NCBI RefSeq assembly: GCF_024171765.1
Contig: NZ_JAMTCI010000001.1
Span: 2,280,796 to 2,344,795, forward strand
DNA: 64,000 nucleotides
Direction of reading: 5' to 3'
Source of the DNA: Williamsia deligens
GTDB taxonomy: Bacteria > Actinomycetota > Actinomycetes > Mycobacteriales > Mycobacteriaceae
The translations under genes and the position numbers were made by a program. Positions within the stretch are counted from its first letter, which is position 1. Each line of letters opens with the position of its first letter. Under the pieces are notes generated by a model. That model was not told the origin of the DNA, made no database searches, and was given only the letters and a program-made list of their open reading frames with translations. Below are positions 35,750 through 45,512 of this stretch, in pieces.

Positions 35750-37441
35750 ATGACACGTCGACTACTCCGAGCGGCGATCCCGCTCGCGGTCGCCGTCACG
35801 GCCGCCGGGCTGCTCGCAGGCTGCTCGTCCGGCGAGTCGGGGAACCCCAACGCACCGGCGTCGTTCGCGGCGACGGCCGCCATGAACCCACACCCGCTGA
35901 CTGATCTCAAGCAGGGCGGGAACATGAACTTCCCGCTGTCGCAGGTTCCACAGAACTTCAACTACGACCAGATCGACGGCACGCAGGTCGACACCAACCG
36001 CTTCTATCTGGCGCTCATGCCGCGGGCGTTCACCGCGGCGGCCGACGCGTCGTTGTCTGTCGACACCGACTACTTCTCGTCGATCACCGAGGGCACGGTG
36101 AACGGCAAGCAGACCATCACCTACGACATCAACCCGAAGGCGACCTGGAGCACCGGTCGCCCGATCGACTACACCGACCTCGTCACCAACTGGACGGCGC
36201 AGAACGGCAAGAACACCGAGTACCAGGCATCCTCGACGGCCGGTTACGACCGCGTCGAGTCCCTCGTACGTGGTTCGTCGGACAAGCAGGCGATCCTGAC
36301 CTTTGCCGCCGGCAAGAACTTCGGCGACTGGCGCAGCCTGTTCAATCCGCTTCTCCCGCGTGAGGCGATGTCCTCCCCGCAGGCGTTCAACACCGGCTCG
36401 ATCAACACCTTCCCCGCCACTGCCGGGCCTTTCCGCATCCGTTCCATCGAGCCGGGCAAGAAGCGATTCGTGGCCGAGCGCAACCCGAACTGGTGGGGCG
36501 CGAACAAGGCCGTCCTCGACACGATCACCTTCATCCCGCTGGACTCGACCGCATCCATCGGCGCCCTGCAGAGCGGTGAGATCGACTACTACGAGCTCGG
36601 CAGTTCGGCGGACGCCTTCAAGACAGCGCGCGGGATCCCCGATGTCGATCTGCGGCAGAGCCTCGGATTCCAGTACCGGCACTTCGACTTCAACGGCGCG
36701 CAAGGCCGGGTCACGTCGGACAAGGCGGTGCGACTCGCGCTGATGAAGGCGATCAACCGGAGCATCATCGCCCAGTCGCAGCTGGGTCAGATCACCTCCA
36801 AGCCGACGATCCTCGACAACCACCTCTTCGTGAACGGCCAGAAGGGATACCAGGCCAACAACGGCGACATCACCTTCAACCCCGACCAGGCGAAGAAGGA
36901 GCTCGCCGCGGCCGGCTGGGTGATGGACGGCCAGTTCCGCAAGAAGAACGGCAAGCAGCTCGACCTGCAGGACGTGATCCCGGCGGACACGCCGAACGCG
37001 ACGCAGGAGGCGCAGATCATGCAGCAGAACCTCAAGGACGTGGGCGTGAACCTCGTCATCGACGCCGTCCCGTCCGACGACTTCTTCACCAAGTACATCC
37101 TGCGCGGTGACTTCGACGTCACCCACTTCACCTGGGAGGGAACACCGTTCACGTCGAGCAGCGACGGCATCTACCGGCTGACCCCGGGCATCACGCTGCA
37201 GAACTACGGGCAGATCGGCAGCCCCGAGATCAACGCCCTTGCCGACCAGGCGCTGGCGGAGACCGACGACACCAAGCGCATCGCGCTGTACAACCAGCTC
37301 GATCAGAAGGTCTGGCAGGAGGGGCACAGCCTCACCCTGTTCCAGCGTCCGTCGACGTACGCGACCAAGAAGAACCTCGCGAACTTCGGCGCTCCGGCGT
37401 TCGGTGACACCGACTTCTCGAAGGTCGGGTTCCTGAAATAG
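35750..37441 (+). CDS. Extracellular solute-binding lipoprotein, family 5 (peptide type)
   Basis: The 563-residue lipoprotein precursor has the signal MTRRLLRAAIPLAVAVTAAG with lipobox LLAGC, Cys about 24. The mature part is a family 5 binding protein with IDYTDLVTNWTAQNG, FPATAGPFRIRSIEPGKKRFVAERNPNWWG, LRQSLGFQYRHFDFNGAQG and a C-terminal lobe. It captures substrate outside the membrane for the importer encoded just upstream. Peptides are the most likely substrate, but this family also binds other solutes. RBS-like AGAGAGGA precedes the ATG. Confidence 0.92.
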   Translation: MTRRLLRAAIPLAVAVTAAGLLAGCSSGESGNPNAPASFAATAAMNPHPLTDLKQGGNMNFPLSQVPQNFNYDQIDGTQVDTNRFYLALMPRAFTAAADASLSVDTDYFSSITEGTVNGKQTITYDINPKATWSTGRPIDYTDLVTNWTAQNGKNTEYQASSTAGYDRVESLVRGSSDKQAILTFAAGKNFGDWRSLFNPLLPREAMSSPQAFNTGSINTFPATAGPFRIRSIEPGKKRFVAERNPNWWGANKAVLDTITFIPLDSTASIGALQSGEIDYYELGSSADAFKTARGIPDVDLRQSLGFQYRHFDFNGAQGRVTSDKAVRLALMKAINRSIIAQSQLGQITSKPTILDNHLFVNGQKGYQANNGDITFNPDQAKKELAAAGWVMDGQFRKKNGKQLDLQDVIPADTPNATQEAQIMQQNLKDVGVNLVIDAVPSDDFFTKYILRGDFDVTHFTWEGTPFTSSSDGIYRLTPGITLQNYGQIGSPEINALADQALAETDDTKRIALYNQLDQKVWQEGHSLTLFQRPSTYATKKNLANFGAPAFGDTDFSKVGFLK

Positions 37442-37479
37442 GCGCACTGCGATACCCGCTCGGCGCCGCGGCGATCTGC

Positions 37480-38091
37480 GTGATCGTCGCGGCGTCGGCC
37501 GTCGGGGTGCTGGGAGCGCTGTCGGTGATCGTCATGGTGATCGTCGTCGGCGTGACCGGCTGGCGGTGCCTCGTCGTCTCTCGTACCGTCCGAATGCTCC
37601 GAGACGGTCGGGGTGACGCGGTGACGGTGCGACGGGTCCGCGTGCACCACCGGATGTCGTCCCGCGGTTTCCTCGAAGTCGCCGATCCCGGCGAGATCAC
37701 CTGGTGGCCGATCTATTTCGACCCGAGTGTTCTCTCTCTGATCCCGGGGGAGTGTGCTCGCCGGGGACAGTGGGCGGGTGCTGCGTCCTTCTCGACCGAG
37801 AGGGGCGTCGTCGCGGTCCCCGCCGGTCGTGCGCGGCACACCGCGCCGCGCGGCACCATCGTCGACGCCCCACGCCTGAACGACGACGACCTCCGTCTCC
37901 GCTCCGCGCGGTTCGGTTCCCTCCGACGACGAGTTCTGCTCGATTTCCCTCGCGCTGTCGGGGCGCCCATCGTCGCCGTCCTGTGGGTGTCCGTCGGAGG
38001 CGGCGGGTTCGACGCATTCGTCGCCGCGACGGTGCTCGCCGCGGCGGTCGCGGTGTGGTCGAGCGCGATCGGCGGTAGCGATCCGAGCTGA
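37480..38091 (+). CDS. Membrane protein, unknown function
   Basis: This protein of about 203 residues has an N-terminal span or hairpin (IVAASAVGVLGALSVIVMVIVVGVTGW), a soluble basic middle (RRVRVHHRMSSRGFLEVADPGEITWWPIYFDP) and a C-terminal pair of spans. The start is uncertain; GTG 37480 is used and there is no clear ribosome site. No family is recognised. It follows the binding protein by about 40 bases and may be co-transcribed, but nothing ties it to transport. Confidence 0.65.
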   Translation: MIVAASAVGVLGALSVIVMVIVVGVTGWRCLVVSRTVRMLRDGRGDAVTVRRVRVHHRMSSRGFLEVADPGEITWWPIYFDPSVLSLIPGECARRGQWAGAASFSTERGVVAVPAGRARHTAPRGTIVDAPRLNDDDLRLRSARFGSLRRRVLLDFPRAVGAPIVAVLWVSVGGGGFDAFVAATVLAAAVAVWSSAIGGSDPS

Positions 38092-38117
38092 TCACGCCTG
38101 CGGTGGATGATGGCCCC

Positions 38118-38915
38118 ATGGATCTGCAGTTGACGGGCAAGCGCGCGATCGTGACCGGGGGGAGTCGGGGGATCGGGCGCGCGATCGCCCGGGCGCTGGC
38201 CGGCGAGGGTGTCGACGTGGTGATCGCGGCACGCGGGCAGGAGGCGCTCGAGGCCGCGGCGGACGAGATCGCCCGCGAGACCGGGGCACGGGTGGTCGCG
38301 GTGACCGTGGACACCGGGGACCAGGCTTCGGTCGACGACCTCGTCGCACGGACGGTCGAGGAGTTCGGTGGTGTCGACATCCTGGTGAACTCCGCCGCGA
38401 CACCGTGGAGCGCAGGCCGCCCCACCGACTTCGCGGGCACCACCGACGACGTGGTGCGTGAGGAAGTCGAGATCAAGGTCCTCGGGTACCTGCGCACGGC
38501 GCGGGCCGTCGCTCCCCACCTCACCGAGCAGGGTTGGGGTCGCATCATCAACATCAGTGGACTCGGTGCGCGGCAGGCGAAGTCGATCGCGCAGACCATC
38601 CGCAACGTCAGTGTGTCCGCCCTGACGAAGAACCTCGCCGACGAACTCGGCCCGCACGGCGTCACGGTCACCGTGGTGCATCCGGGCATGACGCGCACCG
38701 AGCGTCTCGTGGAGCGACTCGAGAAGCGATCCGCCGACGAGGGGGTCCCGGTCGCGGAGCTGGAACGGGAACTGGCGACGAACTCCATCCGCCGCATCGT
38801 CGACGCGTCCGAGGTCGCCGACGTGGTCACCTTCCTGGCGTCACCGCGGGGCGGTGCCATCACCGGGGACGCGGTCGCCGTCGGCGGCGGGATCCCGGGC
38901 CCCGTCTACTACTGA
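38118..38915 (+). CDS. Short-chain dehydrogenase/reductase-like protein lacking the catalytic Tyr
   Basis: This 265-residue classical SDR has the cofactor loop VTGGSRGIGRAIARAL, DTGD, LVNSAATP (NAG-like) and IINISGLGARQAKS with the catalytic Ser. At the YxxxK position the sequence reads S-A-L-T-K, so the Lys remains and the Tyr is Ser. The C-terminal VHPGMTRTERLVERL and GGAITGDAVAVGGG are normal. It may be inactive as a redox enzyme, or use another residue. ATG 38118 is leaderless-like, with GATGAT 7 bases upstream. The 3' 75 bases overlap the convergent EAL gene. Confidence 0.88.
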   Translation: MDLQLTGKRAIVTGGSRGIGRAIARALAGEGVDVVIAARGQEALEAAADEIARETGARVVAVTVDTGDQASVDDLVARTVEEFGGVDILVNSAATPWSAGRPTDFAGTTDDVVREEVEIKVLGYLRTARAVAPHLTEQGWGRIINISGLGARQAKSIAQTIRNVSVSALTKNLADELGPHGVTVTVVHPGMTRTERLVERLEKRSADEGVPVAELERELATNSIRRIVDASEVADVVTFLASPRGGAITGDAVAVGGGIPGPVYY

Positions 38916-40190
38916 GCCCGCGATAGTGATCGGTCCTGCTCGCACCATCGCGACGGGCACCTCGCGGGGCGCGAGTCGACGGACGATGCACTGTCCGACA
39001 TCGCGCACCGCGGCGCGGTCGTGGGTGAGACACCAGGCGTAGCGACGGTTCTCCAGCGGGCCGCGGTCGCCGAGGTCGCGGGCGACGACGGCCTGCGTGT
39101 ACATCGGCGTCATGATGACCATCGCGAACTCGCCCGGGAAGGCGTCGTCGGTGTCGGCCGGGCCCCGGACACCCGGGATGTCGAGACGGCCGGCGCCGAT
39201 GACCCCGACGAGGGTGTGCTTACGCGCGAACGCCGCGTACCGGCTGCCGAACCGACGGACGAAGGCCTCGGCGTTCTGTGCGGACACGAGCAGGCATCCC
39301 GCGCCCGGCCGCGCGTCGCCCAGGACGCTCAGCTCGTCGAAGACGCGGGCGATCGTCCCGTACTCCGCGACCCGGCTCGGCAGGCGGTCGAGGATCTCCG
39401 ACGGCCTGCCGATCGGGTCGCGGAGGGGGTCGAACAGCCGGAGCGGGCGCACCGGATCGGGCGCCACGGGACCCAGGGGTGCGGGCGCGCCGAAGAGATA
39501 CCCCTGACCGAGGGTCGCGCCGGCGACGGTCGCGAGTTGCGCGTCGCGTTCGGTCTCGATGCCCTCGGCGACGATGCGTGCGCCGGTGTTGACGGCGTAG
39601 TCGATGACGAAGTCCACGACGGCGGCGTTGCGCGGATGCGTGGGGTCGACGACGACACCGCGATCGAGTTTGACCACGTCGGGCAGTACGAGCGGGAGCA
39701 GTGTCAGCGAGTCGGGGTTGACGCCGACATCGTCGAGGGCGATGCCACAGCCGAACTCGCGGGCCCAGTCGATCGCCGCCATCACCGCCGCGGGATCGGC
39801 GAGGAGCTCCCGCTCGGTGAACTCGACGACGATCTGCAGCTCGGAGGCCGCGATCTCCCGGAACCGCTCCTCGGGGAGGCGCCAGCGCGGCATCGGCCCC
39901 AGGGCGCGTGGCTCGACGTTGACGAACAGCGTGAGCGGCCTGCGCAGCCCGCCGTCGAGCGCGCCCTCGACGGCCGCGCGACGGCAGATCCAGTCCAGGT
40001 CGAGCAGGGTTCCCGCGGCGGCGGCAGCGTCGAACACGGCGTCGGGGGTGGCGCCCGGGACGTCCGGCCAGCGGGCCAACGCCTCGTAGCCGAGGACCTC
40101 CCGGGTGGCGAGGTCCACGATGGGTTGGAACTGCGGGACCACACGGGCACCCAGGGCGCGCACGGCCGGGGATCCCGGCGTCGGCTGCAT
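38841..40190 (-). CDS. EAL-domain c-di-GMP phosphodiesterase with C-terminal DICT domain
   Basis: The EAL domain (about 15-245 of 449 residues) is largely intact: YEALARW, NVEPRALG, EFTEREL, the metal-binding IALDDVG, VVKLDRG, VAEGIETERD and GQGYLFGAP. This suggests it can hydrolyse c-di-GMP, although DDFG reads DDVG. The C-terminal DICT sensory domain (about 265-425) is typical of actinobacterial signalling proteins. The last 25 residues are read antisense to the SDR gene. Start ATG 40190 has GGAAGGTG just upstream; the upstream extension is not supported. A CRP-like palindrome lies 46 bases before the start. Confidence 0.9.
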   Translation of the reverse strand: MQPTPGSPAVRALGARVVPQFQPIVDLATREVLGYEALARWPDVPGATPDAVFDAAAAAGTLLDLDWICRRAAVEGALDGGLRRPLTLFVNVEPRALGPMPRWRLPEERFREIAASELQIVVEFTERELLADPAAVMAAIDWAREFGCGIALDDVGVNPDSLTLLPLVLPDVVKLDRGVVVDPTHPRNAAVVDFVIDYAVNTGARIVAEGIETERDAQLATVAGATLGQGYLFGAPAPLGPVAPDPVRPLRLFDPLRDPIGRPSEILDRLPSRVAEYGTIARVFDELSVLGDARPGAGCLLVSAQNAEAFVRRFGSRYAAFARKHTLVGVIGAGRLDIPGVRGPADTDDAFPGEFAMVIMTPMYTQAVVARDLGDRGPLENRRYAWCLTHDRAAVRDVGQCIVRRLAPREVPVAMVRAGPITIAGSVVDGARDPAADGDRVPGDGTAPR

Positions 40191-40235
40191 GAGGGCACCT
40201 TCCGTAGCTGCGGGACCACGTTGTCTCGAGTCCCG

Positions 40236-40251
40236 AGTGACGATTGTCACT
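40236..40251. promoter_or_regulatory. CRP/GlxR-like palindrome between EAL gene and hemL
   Basis: AGTGACGATTGTCACT is a perfect 6+6 palindrome with core GTGA-N6-TCAC, the core of the Crp/GlxR site TGTGA-N6-TCACA. It lies in the 187-base divergent region, nearer to the EAL gene. Confidence 0.55.
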
Positions 40252-40377
40252 GGCTGATTAGCGGTCTGCAACTATTCGCGCGGCCAGGCGCGCCGCACAA
40301 CGTCGGTCTCCTGGTCATCGGTGCAGGTCGACGAGGTGCACACCGGGTTCTCGCGTCGCGTTTGGAACACTGGTGAG

Positions 40378-41697
40378 GTGACCGCGCAGACGACTCGATC
40401 GGCAGAACTGTTCCACCGGGCGACCGAGGCGATCCCGGGTGGTGTCAACTCTCCGGTGCGGGCGTTCTCCGCCGTCGGCGGCACACCGCGCTTCATCACC
40501 TCCGCCACCGGCTGCCGGATGACCGACGCCGACGGGAACACCTACGTCGACCTGATCAGCTCGTGGGGCCCGATGATCCTGGGGCACGCCCATCCGCAGG
40601 TCGTGGAGGCGGTGAGTCGGGCCGCTGCGACGGGCCTGTCGTTCGGTGCCCCGACCGAGGCGGAGATCGCCCTCGCCGAGGAGATCATCGGCCGCGTGGC
40701 GCCCGTCGAGCGCGTGCGGCTGGTCAACTCCGGCACCGAGGCCACCATGTCCGCGGTCCGTCTGGCGCGCGGGTTCACCGGTCGCACCAAGATCGTGAAG
40801 TTCTCCGGCTGTTACCACGGCCACGTCGACGCACTCCTCGCCGACGCCGGGTCCGGCGTCGCGACGCTGGGTCTGCCCACGACGCCCGGTGTGACCGGTG
40901 CGCAGGCGGCCGACACCATCGTCCTGCCCTACAACGACCTCGCGGCCGTCGAGGCGGTGTTCGCCGAGCACCCCGGTGAGATCGCGTGCGTCATCACCGA
41001 GGCCGCCGCAGGCAACATGGGCGCGATCGCCCCGGCCGCAGGCTTCAACGAGGGTCTGCGGTCGGTCACCGCCCGCGACGGCGCGCTGCTGATCATGGAC
41101 GAGGTGATGACCGGGTTCCGGGTGAGCGCGGCGGGCTGGTTCGGCATCGACGGTGTCGCCGGCGACCTCTACACCTTCGGGAAGGTCATGAGCGGTGGTC
41201 TCCCGGCCGCCGCGTTCGGTGGCCGGGCCGACATCATGGGCCACCTCGCGCCCACCGGGCCCGTCTACCAGGCGGGCACCCTCTCGGGGAACCCCGTCGC
41301 GGTGGCGTCCGGCCTGACGACGCTGCGTCTGGCCGACGCGGAGGTCTACCGGAAGCTCGACGCCAACGCGGAGCGTCTCGGCGGGCTCATCACCGACGCG
41401 TTGACCGCCGAAGGGGTGGCGCACCGGGTGCAGTTCGCCGGGTCGATGCTCAGTGTGTTCTTCACAACCGCGACCGAGACGCCCGTCGTCGACTACGCGG
41501 GGGTCAAGGCGACCGAGACCTGGCGTTTCGCGCCGTTCTTCCACGCCCTGCTCGAGCGGGGGGTCTACCCGCCCCCGAGCGCGTTCGAGGCGTGGTTTGT
41601 GTCGGCGGCGCTCGACGAGGATGCTTTCGGTGTCCTGGCCGACGCCCTTCCCGCGGCCGCTCGGGCCGCGGGAGCAGCCGCGGAGCCGCAGGCGTGA
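40378..41697 (+). CDS. hemL: Glutamate-1-semialdehyde 2,1-aminomutase
   Basis: HemL converts glutamate-1-semialdehyde from HemA to 5-aminolevulinate, using PLP. The 439-residue class III aminotransferase has [50 protein letters not shown] and the PLP Lys K269 in [12 protein letters not shown]. It starts with GTG 40378, with an AACACT -10-like element 6 bases upstream; an in-frame ATG at 40321 is less likely. It begins a run with the phosphatase and cytochrome c genes, so 5-aminolevulinate supply and cytochrome assembly are linked here. Confidence 0.97.
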   Translation: MTAQTTRSAELFHRATEAIPGGVNSPVRAFSAVGGTPRFITSATGCRMTDADGNTYVDLISSWGPMILGHAHPQVVEAVSRAAATGLSFGAPTEAEIALAEEIIGRVAPVERVRLVNSGTEATMSAVRLARGFTGRTKIVKFSGCYHGHVDALLADAGSGVATLGLPTTPGVTGAQAADTIVLPYNDLAAVEAVFAEHPGEIACVITEAAAGNMGAIAPAAGFNEGLRSVTARDGALLIMDEVMTGFRVSAAGWFGIDGVAGDLYTFGKVMSGGLPAAAFGGRADIMGHLAPTGPVYQAGTLSGNPVAVASGLTTLRLADAEVYRKLDANAERLGGLITDALTAEGVAHRVQFAGSMLSVFFTTATETPVVDYAGVKATETWRFAPFFHALLERGVYPPPSAFEAWFVSAALDEDAFGVLADALPAAARAAGAAAEPQA

Positions 41698-41740
41698 GCG
41701 GCACCGAGATCCAGGGCGCAACACCCGAGGAGCTCCACTG

Positions 41741-42370
41741 ATGCAGCGCACCATCGTGCACATGATGCGGCACGGCGAGGTCCACAATCCCGACGGCATC
41801 CTCTACGGCCGCCTGCCGAACTTCCGTCTCTCCGAGACCGGCGCGGCCCAGGCGCAGCGCGTCGCCGACGAGCTCGCCGACCACGACATCACCGCCGTGT
41901 TCGCCTCACCGCTGCAGCGCGCGCAGGAGACCGCGACACCGATCGCCGCGTCGCACGGACTGCAGATCATCACCGACGAGGGCCTCATCGAGGCCGAGAA
42001 CGTCTTCGAGGGACTGCGGGTGTCCGTCGGTGACGGTGCCCTCCGACGTCCGCGCCACTGGGCGAAGCTGCGGGACCCGTTCACGCCGTCGTGGGGTGAG
42101 CCGTACATCCAGCTCGCCCACCGCATGCTCGCCGTGGCCGGCAAGGCCCGCGACACCGCCCGCGGCCACGAGGCCGTCTGCGTCAGCCACCAGCTCCCCG
42201 TCTACATCCTGCGTCGCTTCCTCGAGGGGCAGCGCCTGTGGCACGACCCGCGTCGTCGCCAGTGCTCGCTCGCGTCGCTGACCAGCCTTCTCTACGACGG
42301 TGACGCCCTCGTCGACATCGTCTACTCCGAGCCTGCCGGCGCCTCCGACCCGCTCGCCACGGGGGCGTGA
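41741..42370 (+). CDS. Histidine phosphatase family protein (Rv0525-like)
   Basis: In this 209-residue phosphoglycerate mutase-like phosphatase the catalytic motif is MRHGEVHNP, with FASPLQRAQETATPIA, GLIEAENVFEGL and the second His in CVSHQLPVYILRRF. It lacks the GpmA insertions, so it acts on another phosphate ester, unidentified. GAGGAG lies 9-14 bases before the ATG. It sits between hemL and the thioredoxin lipoprotein exactly as Rv0525 does. Confidence 0.9.
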   Translation: MQRTIVHMMRHGEVHNPDGILYGRLPNFRLSETGAAQAQRVADELADHDITAVFASPLQRAQETATPIAASHGLQIITDEGLIEAENVFEGLRVSVGDGALRRPRHWAKLRDPFTPSWGEPYIQLAHRMLAVAGKARDTARGHEAVCVSHQLPVYILRRFLEGQRLWHDPRRRQCSLASLTSLLYDGDALVDIVYSEPAGASDPLATGA

Positions 42371-42379
42371 GCGACGATC

Positions 42380-43030
42380 GTGAGGACGGTGTGCAGAGCG
42401 TTCGGGATCGTGCTGACGGCGGTGGCGCTCGTCGCTGCCCTCGCCGCCTGCGGCACCGGCAAGGACGCCGTCGCCCAGGGTGACACCTTCGAGTTCGTCT
42501 CACCGGGCGGCAAGACCGAGATCACCTACGACCCGCCGTCGAGCCGCAAGCGCGTCCGCGACCTGTCCGGGGAGAACGTCGTCACCGGCGCCCGGCTGGG
42601 CCTGTCCGACTTCGACGGCAAGGTCGTCGTGATCAACGTGTGGGGCCAGTGGTGCGCCCCGTGCCGCGCGGAGGTCGGCGATCTCGAGCAGGTCTACACC
42701 GACACCGCGCCGCTGGGCGTCGAGTTCCTGGGCATCAACTTCCGCGACAACCGTCAGGAAGCCCAGGACTACATCCGCAACAACGACGTCACCTACCCGT
42801 CGATCTTCGACTACCCCGGCCGCACCCTGGTCCGGCTGACGACGCCGACGTCGGTGGTCCCGACGACGGTCGTGCTGGACCGCTACCACCGGGCGGCCGC
42901 GGTCTTCCTGCGGACCATCTCCGCCGCCGAGCTCGACCCGCTCGTGCGCCGCCTGGCCGCCGAGCCGTACACACCGCCCGCGTCCCCGTCGGGCACCGGT
43001 ACGTCGGTGGTCCGCGGGGAACCGTCGTGA
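42380..43030 (+). CDS. TlpA/ResA-like thioredoxin lipoprotein (Rv0526-like)
   Basis: This 216-residue lipoprotein has a signal peptide ending in the lipobox LAAC (Cys about 24). A thioredoxin domain follows with the redox pair C92/C95 in [12 protein letters not shown], and [15 protein letters not shown] and a cis-Pro loop [13 protein letters not shown]. It reduces the CXXCH heme-binding cysteines of apocytochrome c on the outer face of the membrane, using electrons from CcdA. It starts with GTG, and its stop overlaps ccdA. Confidence 0.93.
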   Translation: MRTVCRAFGIVLTAVALVAALAACGTGKDAVAQGDTFEFVSPGGKTEITYDPPSSRKRVRDLSGENVVTGARLGLSDFDGKVVVINVWGQWCAPCRAEVGDLEQVYTDTAPLGVEFLGINFRDNRQEAQDYIRNNDVTYPSIFDYPGRTLVRLTTPTSVVPTTVVLDRYHRAAAVFLRTISAAELDPLVRRLAAEPYTPPASPSGTGTSVVRGEPS

Positions 43031-43821
43031 TCCTCGCGTCGGTGGGCAGCTCGTTCGCCTCGACCGCCGCGTCCGGCCCGATCGTCCTCGCGCTCGTCGC
43101 GTGCGCCGCCGCCGGTCTGATCTCGTTCGCGTCCCCGTGCGTGGTGCCGTTGGTGCCCGGCTACCTGTCGTACCTGGCCGGCCTGGTCGGTGCCGAGGCG
43201 CCGCCGGTGCGTGCCGGCGACAAGCCGTCGACCGGACGCGGACGCGTCGCCGGGGCGGCCCTGCTGTTCGTCCTCGGGTTCACCGTCGTCTTCGTCCTCG
43301 CCACGGCCACAGTCTTCGGACTCACATCGTCGGTGCTGGTCAACCGGGAGCTGCTGCAGCGCATCGGCGGTGTGGTCACCATCCTCATGGGCCTGGTGTT
43401 CATCGGGCTCGTCCCAATGCTGCAGCGCGACGCGCGGTTCCACCCGCGGCTGGTGTCCAACCTCGTCGGCGCACCACTGCTCGGCGCCGTCTTCGCGCTC
43501 GGCTGGACGCCCTGCCTCGGGCCGACGCTGGCGGCCGTCGTCGCCACCGCCTCGGGCACCGAGGGGTCGACCGCGGCCCGCGGTGTCGCGCTCATCGTCG
43601 CCTACTGCCTCGGGCTGGGCCTGCCGTTCGTCCTGCTGGCCTTCGGGTCGGCCACGGCCCTGCGCGCCGTCGGGTGGATGCGGACCCACGCCCGCGCCAT
43701 CCAGGTCGTCGGGGGCGTCCTGCTCATCCTGGTGGGGATCGCCCTGGTGACCGGACTCTGGGACGGCTTCGTCACCTGGGTCCGCGACGCCTTCATCACG
43801 AACACGGAACTGCCGATATGA
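43027..43821 (+). CDS. ccdA: Cytochrome c biogenesis thiol transporter CcdA
   Basis: CcdA is a six-span membrane protein (264 residues) that moves electrons from cytosolic thioredoxin to the ResA-like protein. The two redox cysteines are in [19 protein letters not shown] and [14 protein letters not shown]. It starts with GTG overlapping the upstream stop (GTGA) and ends overlapping resB (ATGA), so the four cytochrome genes are translationally coupled. Confidence 0.95.
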   Translation: MILASVGSSFASTAASGPIVLALVACAAAGLISFASPCVVPLVPGYLSYLAGLVGAEAPPVRAGDKPSTGRGRVAGAALLFVLGFTVVFVLATATVFGLTSSVLVNRELLQRIGGVVTILMGLVFIGLVPMLQRDARFHPRLVSNLVGAPLLGAVFALGWTPCLGPTLAAVVATASGTEGSTAARGVALIVAYCLGLGLPFVLLAFGSATALRAVGWMRTHARAIQVVGGVLLILVGIALVTGLWDGFVTWVRDAFITNTELPI

Positions 43822-45512
43822 CCGACACCCAGACCCGTCCCGCGGCCGCGACGCCGCCGCAGCAGCCGACACCGTCGGTGCTGCGACGCCGACTGCTCTG
43901 GCCGGTCCGCAACCTGTGGCGCTCGCTGACGTCGATGCGGACGGCGCTCGCGCTGCTGTTCCTCCTCGCGCTGGCCGCGGTCCCCGGCGCGCTGCTCCCG
44001 CAGCGGGAGCTCAACTCGCAGAAGACCCAGGCCTACATCGACTCCCACGGTCTCGCCGGCCGCATCCTCGACCGCCTGCAGTTCTTCGAGGTCTTCTCCT
44101 CGGCCTGGTTCACCGCGATCTACGTCCTGCTGTTCATCTCGCTGGTCGGGTGCCTCACGCCGCGGATGATCGAGCACGCGAAGTCGCTGCGTGCCCAGCC
44201 CGTCGCGACACCCCGCAACCTGACCCGCATGCCCCGCCACGAGACGCGCGAGGTCGCCGGCGACCCCGAGCAGGTGGCCGACCGCATCAGCGGCAACCTG
44301 CGCGGCTGGCGTCGGAAGACCACTGTCCGTGACGACGGCGTCGTCGAGATCTCCGCGGAGAAGGGGTACCTGCGCGAGTTCGGCAACCTCGTCTTCCACT
44401 TCGCGCTGCTGGCGCTGCTCGTGTCCATCGCGGTGGGCAAGCTGTGGGGCTACGAGGGCACCCGCATCCTCGTCGCCGACGGTCAGCAGGGCCTGTGCAA
44501 CACCTCGACCGCGGTCTACGACTCGTTCCGCGGCGGCAACCTCGTCGACGGCACCGACCTCACACCGTTCTGCATCAAGATCGACAGCTTCTCCGCGAAG
44601 TACCTGCAGACCGGCCAGCCCGACATGTACTCGGCCAAGCTGGACTACCAGACCGGCGCCGACATCGACTCCGACCGCACCCGGTCGGCGACGGTGAAGG
44701 TCAACGACCCGCTGCGCGTCGCCGGTGACCGCGTCTACCTCCTCGGCCACGGGTACGCGCCCACGTTCACGGTGCGGTTCGCCAACGGGGAGACCCGCAC
44801 GCAGACCGTGCCGTTCACACCGAACGAGACGGTCACCCTGCTCTCGTCGGGTGCGGCCCGCTTCGACACACCCGCCGGGCTCTACCCCGACCCCGACACC
44901 CGTCGCAAGAACCAGATCGCGCTCGAGGGGATCTTCGCCCCGACCGCGGCGTTCAGCGGGACCAACAACACCCTGCTGTCGTCGTCGTTCCCCGACGCGC
45001 GTGACCCGGCCGTCGCCATCCGGATCTACGAGGGCGACACCGGTCTCGACACCGGCCGGGCGCAGAACGTCTACTCGCTCGACCAGAACCTCATCAACCA
45101 GGGCCGCCTGCGCCAACAGGTGACCACGGGCGGGTCGAAGCTCGGCACCAACCTGAAGGTGGGCCAGTCGACGCGTCTGCCCGACGGCACCACGGTCAGC
45201 TTCGACGGTTACCAGCAGTGGGCGTCGTTGCAGGTCAGCCACGACCCGGCGCAGCAGTACGTCCTCATCTCCGCGATCGCGATGCTCGCGGGGCTGCTCG
45301 TGTCGCTGCTGGTCAAGCGACGTCGCGTGTGGGCCCGGGTGTCACCGGTCACCGGTGGGGACGGCGCGGGCGACAAACGACTTACAGTAGTAGAGATGGC
45401 CGGTCTGGCCCGGACCGATCAGGCCGGGTGGGGCGAGGGGTTCGCGACCCTCGTCGACAAGGTCACTGCAGACAAGGTCGGCACCGATGCGGCGCCGACG
45501 ACCGAGAGGTGA
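43818..45512 (+). CDS. resB: Cytochrome c biogenesis protein ResB
   Basis: ResB (564 residues) with CcsB forms the system II heme lyase. It has a disordered Pro-rich start, then spans in [23 protein letters not shown] and [23 protein letters not shown], a third near residue 200 ([21 protein letters not shown]), a large outer domain and a last span near 475. It overlaps ccdA (ATGA) and ccsB (GTGA). Confidence 0.94.
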   Translation: MTDTQTRPAAATPPQQPTPSVLRRRLLWPVRNLWRSLTSMRTALALLFLLALAAVPGALLPQRELNSQKTQAYIDSHGLAGRILDRLQFFEVFSSAWFTAIYVLLFISLVGCLTPRMIEHAKSLRAQPVATPRNLTRMPRHETREVAGDPEQVADRISGNLRGWRRKTTVRDDGVVEISAEKGYLREFGNLVFHFALLALLVSIAVGKLWGYEGTRILVADGQQGLCNTSTAVYDSFRGGNLVDGTDLTPFCIKIDSFSAKYLQTGQPDMYSAKLDYQTGADIDSDRTRSATVKVNDPLRVAGDRVYLLGHGYAPTFTVRFANGETRTQTVPFTPNETVTLLSSGAARFDTPAGLYPDPDTRRKNQIALEGIFAPTAAFSGTNNTLLSSSFPDARDPAVAIRIYEGDTGLDTGRAQNVYSLDQNLINQGRLRQQVTTGGSKLGTNLKVGQSTRLPDGTTVSFDGYQQWASLQVSHDPAQQYVLISAIAMLAGLLVSLLVKRRRVWARVSPVTGGDGAGDKRLTVVEMAGLARTDQAGWGEGFATLVDKVTADKVGTDAAPTTER

